From NCBI GenBank assembly GCA_905397405.1, contig CAJPVJ010000058.1, positions 1-49,969 of the forward strand: a stretch of 49,969 nt of DNA. The letters are read 5' to 3'. Under the pieces are notes generated by a model. It saw nothing but the letters and a program-made list of their open reading frames with translations, was not told the origin of the DNA and made no database searches. Shown piece after piece: positions 1 through 12,400 of the stretch (its first letter is position 1; every line of letters starts with the position of its first letter). The translations under genes and the position numbers were made by a program. Origin of the DNA: Oppiella nova (lineage: Eukaryota; Arthropoda; Arachnida; Sarcoptiformes; Oppiidae).

Positions 1-2497
1 TTGAATTGAATGTTCACTTGAGTTAAGAAAATATAGATTTTATATAAAGTTTGGAGTCTTTTGGCGAAGAAGTCAGTGAATGGAGTGTAGGGTTGGAGTG
101 GATGTGAGGGTTGGAGACAATCCACCGATTCCTCGATTCTTGGGATACGAGTGATGAGTGAAGTGCAGTTGAGTGACAATTATATATATATATATCTGCG
201 AGAGTAGTGTCCAAACACTTGTTGGGATCTCTCTCTCAATCACAATTGAAATGAGTGTCTGATTCGTATGGAGTCATACGTTATGATCCAATGTATGCCT
301 CTCTGGGGCAGAGTTTCCGCACAATTGTCTCTTAGCTGGCGATAGAGATAGTGCTGTGACTGTGGAACGAAGGCATGAAAGGCATGTCATATCACCTGAT
401 GTTCAGTCATCTGCAGTCGTATCACATGTGAACCAACACTCGCAGAGCTGTGAGTCTGACGTCGAGAGAGACTCGCGTGAGATATCGCAACCAATCGGAC
501 ACGACTCCCATCGACAGACTCCACACAACGCTCACCCCTTCCCAAAGGCATACACACATAGTTATATAGTAGACCTTAGCTATATGAGATGCCTGCTTAT
601 GTAACCATGCAATTACTCAGCCAGCTTATCTCAGTCTCCAAGCTATATAATTATATAACTATATATATAACCGGCTTATTTCTGTTGTCTAGCCCACAGT
701 CAACTAATACTACCGTTCATACAGTTATTAAATATATTACACATTCCTCTGTTAATCACTTTTTCATTCCTATGTTTATTAATTGACTTTTATATGAATT
801 ATTTGTAAAACTTTAATTGTATTTATTATCTAAGCTTAGGTGCTTATTTTTATGAGCCATTTATTGTTTGAACATACTAGTAGATAGTGCAAAATATTGA
901 TTTTACTGACAATTGGTTAGTATGAGTACATATTCTTCAATGTTAAATGATATTAATTGCACACATGATAAGCACATGCATTACTAATAGCACCATATAG
1001 TTAACACGATTTTTATATACCGTTCAAATCATTGCCAATTGAGTGTTTAATCAACACATCTCTCAAAATAATCCTAATGTTATATATAATAATTTATCAA
1101 CTTTTAAAAGTCTCTATTTATTCCTAATTTTATCGGATATTAAACACATCTGACGTTTTTGTCATTCAATCAAATCATTTGAATTGATTTGAAAATATTT
1201 TGCTTTACGAAAATTAGCCAATTCTTGATCATTGAAAAAATCAGACCACTTTGTATTGAATTCTGTGGAAAATGAGTGTAATATTTGAAGGTTTTCTCAG
1301 TTCACGTGAAGGTACACTAAAACTGGTTTTTTATTTATTGATTAATTACTTTAAGAATTGAGAATTGAATTTCAATTTAGATTAGATCCCATATTAAGAT
1401 CTATTTTATTAATGTTTTATTTTAAAGGTTTATTTGGTTTTTAAAAATATTTTATGGTTATTAATATTATGGGTGAAAGTGAGTCAAAACAATATTGTCT
1501 GTATTGACATAATTTTTAATATTGTATTGATTTAAGAGTCTTAAAATTGTTTAAATTATGAGTTTTATTATTTTTTCTTGTATTTTATTGCAATTTTTAA
1601 TTTAAAATGTTTACTAAACCTGTGTTAGAGTTTTTTTTAATATAAATATAGTAATCATCAGATCATTATGTATTTTAAAACATTTGTCTAACTATAGAAT
1701 TAGACTAAATATTAAATTGTTATTATTCTGACGGTATTGTAGTTTTTATTTCAAAATAATATTTCCAAAATACACTATATATGACGTTAATTTAAAAATA
1801 AATTATATTATATTAATAGTGGTATCCGTTTGAAGCAAATTTATGTTTAATAGTGTTTTTGACGGTTTTCTGTCAGGAATTATGAGCGAAGAAAGAAAAA
1901 TCCCAAATAGTTATCTCTATTTTCCTTTTAAATCTGCGTTTAAAGGTGGAAATCATTGAGATATTTAATAATATAATTAAAACAATCGTTCAGTACATAA
2001 GGTTTTAAAACAAAATATCCTTTAAAATATCCATTTTTGAATCCATTTATATCTTGAGAAATATGCAAAAAAACTGTTCTCGACATTTGGTTGCTAGTTA
2101 AATTACCATTTATTATTATTATATATTTCGTATAAGTATTTATTTACAATATAAACATATCTCATGTTTTAGTTATAATTAAAATTATATTTAATACGAT
2201 ATAAATATTATATCTAAATATTCAAAATATTTGTAATTTATAAATGTATTGAAAATTGCCAGACAATGAGTATTAAATGAAATAAAATTTCACTTGTAAA
2301 AAATACTAAAAAGCATTTGTTTGCTTTTAAAAACTACATGAAATGTCAAAATTATTGATTTTTGTTTTAAAATTAGAAAATACTCTATAAACTTAAAAAA
2401 AGTAAAATAATTATTTTCGACAATCACAGAATTTGATTAAATATTAAGTCATGTAAAGGCACTTCTGTCTGAATAGATATTGTAAAAGAGATGTGTG
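1..2497. other. AT-rich flank, no supported gene
   Basis: I found no convincing coding exon. The stretch from about 300 to 560 is clearly richer in G+C than its surroundings and could be a promoter or 5' UTR, possibly of a gene lying to the left; an 82-codon + frame inside it (356-604) has no recognisable domain. A TA dinucleotide run lies at about 180-195. From 600 to 2440 the DNA is low-complexity A/T with stops in all frames. Confidence 0.6.
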
Positions 2498-2503
2498 TTT
2501 ATT
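2498..2503 (-). terminator. Poly(A) signal of the xylosyltransferase gene
   Basis: AATAAA on the minus strand, about 32 nt beyond the xylosyltransferase stop codon. The hexamer is canonical but common in AT-rich DNA; its position right after the stop supports it. Confidence 0.5.
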
Positions 2504-2534
2504 GGCATTAAATGTGTGGCAAATGTATGCAAAA

Positions 2535-5500
2535 CTAGAATAATACGGAAATATCTGACTTCGGGTCCGGCGATCTTGGACTCCAATCCGTTGAATGACA
2601 GGGAAGTAAATGGAGGCCGCAGTCGATGTCGAGCCCGCGACTAGTCGTCGCCGGTATATAACACATGCGTTGAGTGAACCAGAACTGAGAGTACAGGTCG
2701 TGAATCCAAGTGAGCAAATGGTCGCCCGATTTGCGCGAATTCTTGATCCCATTAGTGGTGTCCACACTATTCTTTAAGCCCAGAAACATCTCGATTGCAC
2801 TGAAGTTGTGTGACGTGTAGGTGCGCTGAGGGCCGCTGTGTAAGTGTTTGGCGTAATCTTTATTGACTTTAGTCTTGTTGTGGAAGAGGAGGGGAGTGAC
2901 CAAAAACTTATGCTCTGCGATGACTATCCATTTGTGGAGAACAATGAGTCGCCAAACGCCGGGCCGTAACGGAGTGTTGAGTTGCGGGCGTTGAAGCAAT
3001 GGCTGATCGGATGTGGCGTTCGCCTCGACCTTCACTTCATAGGACGCGGCGACGGTGTTGATGGGGTCGACCCATACGAATGTGGTGCCTAACGGCTCGC
3101 CCTTCAGGTGTTGCCATTTATGCATAGCTACCGGTTGGGCAAATGGGCCCAAAATGCAGCCAAAGTTGCGGAATATTAACTCTTTGACGTCAAAGTCGGA
3201 ACAGACCTAAACATCAGGTAATATTGTGGTTATAGTATTTGTTATAACAATATTTTTAATTTTCAAGCAAGGTACAAATGTACAAACCTGTACGAACGTA
3301 AGTTTGTCTGATAACTTATTGATGGTATTGTCTAATATATCTGTCGGACGGACGAGTGTTTGGAAGTTGAGTATAGAATTAATTTCATTGTTCACCAAAG
3401 ACTGAAAAGTAATTATTATGCCCTCAAAGACATCGCTATTGAAGTATAGATCCACTTCTTGGACGTGACTTAAGTGAAACGTTTTTGAGCGTTTAGTTTG
3501 ACTAAAAATATCCTTTAAATGGCATTTATTTTCTATTGCTTTCTGACTATTGACGGCAAACGCATAATAAAAAGTGAGTTTCGCGTCGTCGATGACGGGC
3601 TGACTATCCCTGAAATCGTAATCGTTTTGCCAATACTTGTCCACCGATTTCGCGGAGTGACTAAAATTTTTATTAATTATTTCCTCTAATCTATTGATAA
3701 TGTTTTGGTTGACTATTGCTTCGAATTTTCTGCCGAAGAATAATGGCTTGGATTGAGTGGAGAGAAGGCGCGGCCAGTCGTTGGTCTTGAAGTCGTTGGG
3801 CGAACAGCCGCACCAGTCGACGATGTGTTTGTACTGACACTTACAGCCCTGTTTGCGGCGCCAATTGGTTAGCCGCAGGTTATTATCGACGATTGTGTCA
3901 CAGAATTCACTGTTTTGTAGGACAGTGTGGAAGAAGGACTGAATGAAGACAATGAAAAACACAAATTTAGTCTCATTTTATGATGCAATTTAACAATTAG
4001 TTCATCAATACCTCTGCGGGCAATAGCGTGTATTTAAACACTTGTTTCAGTCCTCGCAACAGTTCATTGTCTTCGTAAGTGATGTAATGACAGAACTCAC
4101 GACTCAATACAACCCAATCGCTGCCCCCATCCCAACGGATGCCTACCAATAGAGATCATTACGAAATGAATTGATAACTAAATAGAAGTATTCAATGAAT
4201 AATACCTTTCGGTAATTGCCGGTCGGCTACTCTCCACATATGAGTATCGCATTCATAGAAAGTCTTGTCGAGACCTTGTTTGGTAATAAATCGCTGCGAG
4301 TCCTGTCCGTGAGATTTAACAAAGTTTTTGCCACGATTTGCGAGCAGAAAGTTTTCCAACTCATGTACTGGTCTTTAATGTGATAGAAAAATATGTTTCA
4401 TTAATGACATGTCGATTAAAATAACAGTCAAATGACTGACTTTAATGGAAAATCAGATTCGCTGATATTGATGAGGAAGTCCCAAGAATTTGGCCAAACA
4501 TTGGTTTCAAATATTTGCTGAATAGAGTTGAGTAGCATTTGAAGGAGACTAGCGCCGCCCCATATGGTCGACAAACGGACCCGGCTCACCCTTACATTCG
4601 CTAATTTGGACTCTAATTTAATTAATTCGCGAAACAAGTAGTCCTGACGCTAAATATTATCAAAACAAACTATTTATTGTATTATATTTCAGAAATAATT
4701 AAATTTAAAACACTTACAGAATCGATATGAATATAATAGAAGTGCTTTGAATCGTAAATATTCTTAAGTAATCGGTTTATTTGTCGAAGTGATCGACCAT
4801 TTAATGTCAGTAGGAATACAATTCTCACGTCATTCCGATCGACTGGTATTGTCACCAAACTTGGCATTACTTTTGGTCGGTCTGTAGTCAATAATAATAA
4901 TAATTTACTTCAATAAATATTCATTCAATTGGAATCATAGAAATATTAAGCAAGTTAAAATAGTAAGAATTTAGAGAATAGCATATTATTAAGAATTTAT
5001 TAGTAATAGAAAGAAAAGTTAGTTTTGGTGTCAGATTTGAAGTCCGAGTTGTGTTTATTGCTTACATTGGAGTCCAGTCTTATAGATATCAACGGCATAA
5101 TAACCGCCACATAATAGGTGGTGAGCACCAGAACACGACATATTGCAGTGATTTGATGTCAATTCATATCTTCTGTCTGACAACTCGTACCCACAAAAGC
5201 ATTCATTACTAAACTCTAGACCGGCATAAGTATAGCCCGATTGAAGGCAAACATTCAGACATTTATTGGGACTGTTGTCTGAGAATTTAGTTTTGTATCC
5301 ATTCAATAGCCGCGGTTTATTCCTATCCCAATAACAGCCCACATAATCACCAAAATTCCCATCTTTTTTCAATTCATTTCATAATTGATAAACAATTTAA
5401 ATAAAAAATAATGCAAAACATAATAAAACCCAAAAAAGTAAAAATATTATTAATAATAAAATAACAAATAGAAACTATTTAAATAAATATATTTTAATAT

Positions 5501-6141
5501 AACAAACCTTTGAGAGGACAAAATCTTGGAAGTGATTGTGGGTAGAGTTGGTCAGTGAGTGTCAAACATGTAATGTCTGCTAATTTTTGTTTGCATTGAG
5601 TGGTGACCGCCCTCTCAACCGCCGAAATGCCATATTTGCCACTTTTGGCGCTTATATTACACGAAGTCTTGCTTTTAAACTCATTAATCTCTTGCGGAAA
5701 CTAGTTTAGATTATTTGAGATTGGTCATTTCAGTTGTATTTGTTAGTGAATTCATTTTAATAAAAACCTTTAAGTAGTGATCACTAAGCGTAGTATCTCT
5801 TGACTTAGAGTCCAGTGAATTACTGAATGAGATATTGTTATCGGAGTCATAATCACCGATCGATTGGTCCGCTTTGTCCTAACATTTCAGATAAAAATAT
5901 CTTAAATATTCATTTTTGGTACAAATCTATCAAAACTTACGCCAATTTTCTTAGGCTTTGCAACCGAATTGAATTGACTCTGAATTTGTGATTCAATGCT
6001 TGAGTTGTTTGATGAGTAGAAAGTGATGCTAAGTATTAATTGTATGATAAGTATTATGATAGACATTAAGATGTATATCCAATAGCGCCGAAAAAGTCGA
6101 CATTTGGTCACTGAATATATGATATGTTTTATGCAAATCAT
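2535..6141 (-). CDS. oxt: Peptide O-xylosyltransferase (GT14) with WSC domain
   Basis: Golgi type II enzyme that transfers xylose from UDP-xylose to serine of proteoglycan cores, the first step of chondroitin and heparan sulfate synthesis. Exons (minus order): 5941-6141, 5768-5878, 5508-5700, 5066-5362, 4718-4881, 4441-4649, 4206-4372, 4012-4142, 3288-3938, 2535-3206; phases close at each junction and give about 931 aa. A basic tail (CRLFRRYW) precedes a membrane anchor at residues 21-42. A Cys-rich WSC domain (YVGCYW...CFCG...LLCGGYY) covers about 172-265. The GT14 core has [18 protein letters not shown] and GGSDW, then [20 protein letters not shown]; the XylT C-terminal region has FRNFG and WRLIVLHKW and ends near DPKSD. 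The WSC domain occurs in fly OXT and is absent from mammalian XYLT1/2. The start is uncertain: an acceptor at 6110/6111 could instead join a 5' exon ending in A to make a split ATG. The donor at 5767 (GTTTTT) is weak. Confidence 0.93.
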
Positions 6142-7332
6142 TGGATTTATTAATATATTTATTGCGAATGACATCAACATTACTGTCGTTACGAGTGTAA
6201 TCACATTATTAGATAAAATATTAGCTAGCACATTTTCGCCACCCTACTACAACAATGATTGTACTCATTTTTGGCCATTAATTTCAAGTTTATGGCACTT
6301 TCCGTAAAATAATCTGGGAAAATTAGTTGTATTTCACATAATACTTGTCTAATTGTCTCGGTGTTTGCCATCAATTTATTAATTTTTGATGAAATGATAG
6401 TATAGTTGTTGTGATAAACAGATGAGATGTTTATATTGAATACTACAATGAAGTCATAGTAATAGAGGTCTGAATGAATGCATTCACTTCACTCTCACAT
6501 CACTTTCAGACTCACATCAGAGACTCGTTTTTCCATGTATTCAATGAATACTATTCATGTATTCCTGTTTTCCATTCATTCATTCACTCATTCGTTACAT
6601 TTCTGTCAATTTGTTATCACATAAAAATTGATTGCTTAGAAATAATATTGAAACTATCAACACAAATATAGGAGTTGTCATATAAGTTTTGATAAAAACT
6701 TATTATCTAAATAACACATGTACTGTACATGTATTCTTTGTTATTCTTATTGTTATAATAATCACAAATGAGAATATTATATCATTTCATAAGTAAAACT
6801 TTTAAGCAAATTTCAGAAAACATATTAAAATCTGATTGTTTACTTTAAACAAATTTGTCCTACTTAATTTAGACATTATTGTAGATATTAGACCTGGGGC
6901 ATATGATTGAAATTGGCTTAAATCAACATTTTAATATGTATAATGCATCTTTATTTTACGGTTATGTCTAATAAAACAGGTTATTTTTCTAAAAGTTCTC
7001 ATTTTCAATAAGTTTGTAACTATTCACACTTATACGGTACTAATATTTTTAAAATTCAATTTATTACTGATATATAATGGATTATTTATTTAAATATCTG
7101 TTTAATTCCCAATTTCTTAGAATTAATTTAATGAATATTAAAATTATTAAAAAATATATTTCATTGAATTTATACTTATATTAATATGTAATTATTATTA
7201 GTTATTTTCCGATAAGTGTTTTGAAAAACAGATTTAAGTGTTTAAGTTATTCTTCGGCCTTGTTTTGAGTCCTAAAATATGACTTCAAAACCAGTTTCTC
7301 AAAGAACTGAAGACCTCTTGACTCAAAGAACA
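6142..7332. other. Intergenic region between divergent genes
   Basis: About 1.3 kb of AT-rich DNA between the head-to-head xylosyltransferase (-) and sulfotransferase (+) genes. It should hold both promoters and any 5' non-coding exon of the xylosyltransferase. Short + frames at 6104-6307 and 6474-6671 have no recognisable domain and are not annotated. Confidence 0.6.
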
Positions 7333-7339
7333 TATAAAA
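7333..7339 (+). promoter_or_regulatory. Candidate TATA box of the sulfotransferase gene
   Basis: TATAAAA about 100 nt upstream of the sulfotransferase ATG, followed some 35-40 nt later by a TCAGCG that could act as an initiator. In AT-rich DNA this rests on position alone. Confidence 0.35.
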
Positions 7340-7439
7340 TCATTTCATTTGTGAAAATCCTGTCAGCGATACTCACATCTCAACATTAATTGCACCCAAA
7401 TTTGAAACATTTTATGTCTTCTCACATATTGATTAGAAA

Positions 7440-8715
7440 ATGAATGAATTTCTAAAATTCAAATTCAAACAAACATTGTCTCAAATGTGGAAATCTTTAA
7501 GATTTAGGAGGAATTTCATACTAATAACTGTTTTCATTGTGTTTTGTGTTTTATATGTCTTATACGAGTCATCGGTTTCGCGGCCCCACAGCCAAAGTGT
7601 GTCGAGTCATGAAACTCATCCACAAAAGAGACATCATTTCAATGGAAGTCTGTTTCACATATCACTCGAAAACCTAATACAGAGGCCAGTGATCATCAAT
7701 ACTTCACGCGTGACCACAATCTCGGCCAAAGAGTTGACAACGATATTGGAAAGTCAAAAGATTTTATCCTTTCAGGTAATTATCGACTCAATTAGTCCAT
7801 ACTTTTCAATTCATATTATTATTTATTTATAATTAATATTAGAAATCGAGTGAAAAGTGTTTGCATAACGAGACACAATCGGAGCGCAAGAAACGGGTTC
7901 AATATTATTGCCAAAAGTTTGGATTAAGACATAAGATTGTGTCGATTTGGAGGAAATCCACGAATAATATGAAAGGAAAGCACAGATACTGTACGACCAA
8001 GAATTGTCCCGTTTTGGTGGACCACAAGCACAGGTTTATGTCGTGTTTCGTACAAAAAGTTGCCTCAACTTCCATGAAGACATTCTTCAACATATTAAGT
8101 GATAATCCGTTGAACACGAGCGTCAATACAAACAATACTGTCTTTCATTTCACCGCAAACGACGTGTTGCCCAGAATTAGTCCAATGTTTTATAGCACTA
8201 AACAAAACAAATTGTTTTACAAAACCCTTTTCGTGAGACACCCCTTCTTCCGACTCGTCTCTGCCTTCAAAGACAAGGCCGAGAAAAGTCGATCGCAAGA
8301 GCCGTACTTTTATGCCAAATATTGGGATCATATTATGGTTAGCGAAAGGGGCGCACAAAATGTGAACAATGATTCAAAACCTATTTTTAAAGAGTTTGTA
8401 AAACTCTTGGTAACCACCAGTCCGTACCAATACGATGAGCATTGGGCGCCGGTATGGACCCGTTGCGAGCCCTGTTATGTTGAGTATGATTTCATTGGCA
8501 AACTTGAAACCAGTGAAAGAGATTTCCGATTCATTGCCAATAAATACAAAATAAATGAAACCATTTGGGAAAACAAGAACTCCATTCATATCAATAAGAG
8601 TGAAGTGAAAAAATATTTGCTTCAAATCAACGCCGAAGATATCATAGAGTTGTATAAAATATATTTTCTAGATTTCAAACTTTTTGGTTACACTATTGAG
8701 GAGATATTTACTTAA
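7440..8715 (+). CDS. Golgi carbohydrate sulfotransferase (Sulfotransfer_2, CHST11-like)
   Basis: Predicted type II Golgi enzyme that moves sulfate from PAPS to a glycan, probably a chondroitin/dermatan-type chain. Two exons, 7440-7775 and 7843-8715, flank a 67-nt GT-AG intron and give 402 aa. A basic N-terminus (residues 1-24) is followed by a membrane anchor at about 25-42 and a Ser/His-rich stem. The 5'-phosphosulfate loop is QKVASTSMK (about 183-191) and the 3'-phosphate loop is LFVRHPFFRLVSAFKDK (about 241-257). Near the C-terminus, HWAPVWTRC, CYVEYDFIGKLET and the following Asp match the conserved end of CHST8-14-type enzymes. The loop has STSMK where vertebrate CHST11 has TNWK, so the exact acceptor glycan cannot be assigned. 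It lies head-to-head with the xylosyltransferase, an earlier enzyme in the same pathway. Confidence 0.9.
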
Positions 8716-8737
8716 TGTTAATGCTTTGTTATATTTA

Positions 8738-8743
8738 AATAAA
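8738..8743 (+). terminator. Poly(A) signal of the sulfotransferase gene
   Basis: AATAAA 22 nt after the stop codon on the plus strand. Confidence 0.55.
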
Positions 8744-9479
8744 TTCTATTGAAATTTATTGTTAAATATTTGCACTTTTATTGTAAATACTCGTTCATCC
8801 AATTAATTCATTTATTAAAAACAATGAGTTTATGTGTAAACATTAAAATTATAACAAATTAATAAAATTCATATCCAATGAGCAATTTGTATAATTATTT
8901 TCTCAATTTTTATAAAATTAGGGCTCTTTTTAGATATAGAAAGTGATTCCTAAATGATAGCACTATTATTGAATAATTTAGTTGTAAAATCATTACAATT
9001 TTAAATTTCTAATACATTTATAAAATACTTTTCGATCAACTTTCGACCTAATTAATTAGTAATTCAGTAAAATATTTTTCATTAATACAAGACTTTGTAC
9101 GCTTAAAGAATTTACTAAAAAATACAGACATTATTATTGCCTAGAATTTAATATATTCATGATCGTTTGTTATTTGCTGTCAATTTTAATAATAAATCAA
9201 ATGTAAAAATGCAATTCTTTTATAAAAAGGAATTGTTTTTAAAAATATTCCCAAAGAATAGACATATAAATAATATTCAAAAACTAAAATCAAATAATAA
9301 TACAAAAGTCTGTCAAACTTATGGCATAAAAATTAAATTCAAAGTATAAAGCCGTGACATAAAAAAGGATTTGTTTAAAACATTATCGCTTTTGAATTAC
9401 TGGTAATTTCTAGGAAAAAAAGCTTATGACAGATACTGTAACACATAATGAGATATTCAATCAAAAATTAACGCAAATT
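8744..9479. other. Intergenic DNA between convergent genes
   Basis: AT-rich spacer between the 3' ends of the sulfotransferase (+) and the DESI1-PUL gene (-). A 60-codon Lys/Asn-rich frame at 9167-9349 is low-complexity and not credible. Nothing else seen. Confidence 0.6.
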
Positions 9480-12400
9480 TCAATCACCGGTAGACAGAGA
9501 TGGAAGTGTAGCTAATTTGGTATTCACTTCGTCCACTATTTTGTCAACCCTTTCGGACAAACCCTTAAATTTGTTGAGGTCTGGGCCCAGCATTTTGACC
9601 AGCGCTGGCACGTCGTTATAGCTGATCGCCATAAACCGGGAAATGGATATCAAACACATGTAGGCTATGGAATGGGGGGAGAATTATACAAAAAAAAGTT
9701 AATCAATGAATGCAAACATAATGCCTGCAAATGATTGATACCTTGATCTTCGGGGAGATCTCCGTGAAGGAACTGGAGGACAGCAGTGGCCAGTTCTGTA
9801 GCCGTGTCTTCAAACAGCTCTTTAAGCGCCAAATTGTATATCAAAGAGACGCCCGTCTTCTGCAGAGTCGTGAGTTTGTCGTTGAGAACGGTGTGAACGG
9901 CAGCTCTGGTGGTAGTCCTACTATTGCTGGATTGCTGGCCGTCAGCCTCAGCCCATTCGCTGATATATAGGAGCCAATCAAAGGTCGAGGGCTGACCGCA
10001 AAGATTGCACAACAGTTTGGCCGTCTCTTCCTGTTCGGCTAAAGTCAATGACTCGATTCGGTTGATATAACTCATGACCCGATGGTCTTTGCGGTCCTGA
10101 TGTAAGACCAGCACAATATCGTCCTTAAGAGAGGCCGCTTGAAGCACTTCCAGCACCAGAAGCGGAACATTGGGCGCAAACTTGCCGTCACCACCGCTTA
10201 TCAATGGATTAATTCATTAGATTAATTGATTATCAATTAGCAAACAATCAATTTAATTGTCTCACGAGCTTGTTATAAACATACGGTGATAAATACCTGA
10301 GCAGTAAGGAAATAAAGTCCAGGTGCTCCTCGCCGAGAGCCCAGGCACCGCTCTCCGACACTAGGTATTCGCCCAATTCTTTCAGATACAGGTGCTGTTC
10401 GTTACTTATCTGATCCGACAGTAATTCTGTTAATTTCTTAATAGCGGTGACGCCCTGTGGACCGAGTATTTGTGTCATATTTTTTATACTCAACTCATGT
10501 TATGATTTAGCGATAAAAACAATAATTGAAAAGAAAGAGAAACAACACATACGTCGACGTCTTTGAAGACGACGGGCGGGTCGTCGTACTTATAGGAGCG
10601 CCGGACGGCTTTCGTTTCGACGTCGCCTTTCAGCTCTTGAGTCTCGTTGGCGTCACCCGTATCGGCGGTCTCGTTGTCGGCCATATTGAGGTCGCGAGTA
10701 GTAATTTGTGGCTTTTGTTGCGTCTGTGGTGCGGATGTAGTCACTAATGGCTGACTTTGAGGTACGCTTTCCGTTGGCGTCGATTCTCTGGCATGAATTG
10801 AGCGACTATTGTGTTGATGGCTGAGTGGCGACTGGATGTGTCGGGGCTCGGATGTGCTGCTGAACGATACGCCACTACCTTCTGGCCGTATACTCAATGA
10901 ATTCAAGTAAAGTTTCAACGTTTGCCCGATAGGTCTGCGGAGACGACAAGTATTTGTGACTTAAAGTTAGGCAGAATTGTAGAGCAATTACAGTGAGAAC
11001 TAAGCGTAAGAATTGGCAACTCTTTGCCCTATAAAGAGCTACAGAGGAGTGTAATCCGAGTCAATAGTGAAGCGAAAAAGTTATTAATAGATTTACATAA
11101 TGTCTTCTACTCTCTGAAGAAATTTTTGCTTCAAATAATCACTTCATGAATAGAGAGACAACTTCTCGCAGTAAACCGTAAATTCTGGGATTTGTTGGGA
11201 AAAACAATTTTGGGGACTACTTGTACTCAATACTACATAGTCTTCGTTATTATTGAGAAACTTTTGAAAAACTCTTTTCTCAAATCAATTCAATAGTAAA
11301 GTTGTATTCTTTAAAAATCGCAAAACTATTATTAAAAATGTCACCAATCACAACCTTCATAAGTATTCCGGGTGCATATTCCACAAAATAAGTCTAAATT
11401 TATACTTGCTAATTATTCGGATCAGTTTATAAAATGATGTTTTTTAAAAAGTTTTCGAAAACAACTACTAAATTGTAAATAAATCTCAAAGGTTTTGGTT
11501 TAAATAAAGAAGTTCACTGTTTAGTAGAGTTATACTGACATAACAGTAGTACAGTAGTTATTTTTACAGTGAAATGCCTATTATTGTAAAGCACTTCTAA
11601 ATAAATATTAGATTTTTATCAAAAAATTTCTATTAAAATCGTTTCGATGAATACAATTAAATTTAATATTAATTTTCAAGCTTTAATACATCCCGTAAAA
11701 GGCTAATAGCAATAAAAGTTATAAAACTACAAAATAGGAATTAATAAATCAAAAATTATATATAACTTTATATCATATTTAATGTATTTATCGGATCACA
11801 CGAATGACTTGACAACAAAAATAGCTTTTTTAAATAGCAATAAAAGTTATAAAACTACAAAATAGGAATTAATAAATCAAAAATTATATATAACTTTATA
11901 TCATATTTAATGTATTTATCGGATCACACGAATGACTTGACAACAAAAATAGCTTTTTTTAACAAAGTTTTCTATTTTTACATCAAATGCTCTAAAAGTG
12001 AATCACAGCACAAATATTTACATTATTTAATGCCAGCATATGTTGCCGGGAGGGCTGAGGGTGAGGGGGGTAGGGCTTTGCATTGCAATTTGACTCTTAA
12101 ATATGTTTATCGTTTATAATTTAAAATCTGAAATCTTGTGCAAACATAATATGGTTCAATGAAAACATTTTTTTAAGAATAAATTTTAATCAAATTAAAG
12201 TTTTTACGATAACTTATTATTTAGCCCATACAGTAAGTTATTATATATTATAGAGATAACCAGTATAGTTTTATCTAATATGTAAGTGTATTCTCTTATT
12301 AACTCATTTATCATTAATTAGTAACTCTTTTAAAGTGATCACAATCTCTGTATCCTAGGAATACAGTACAATGAGTGCACAAATTGTATTCATATTTTAG

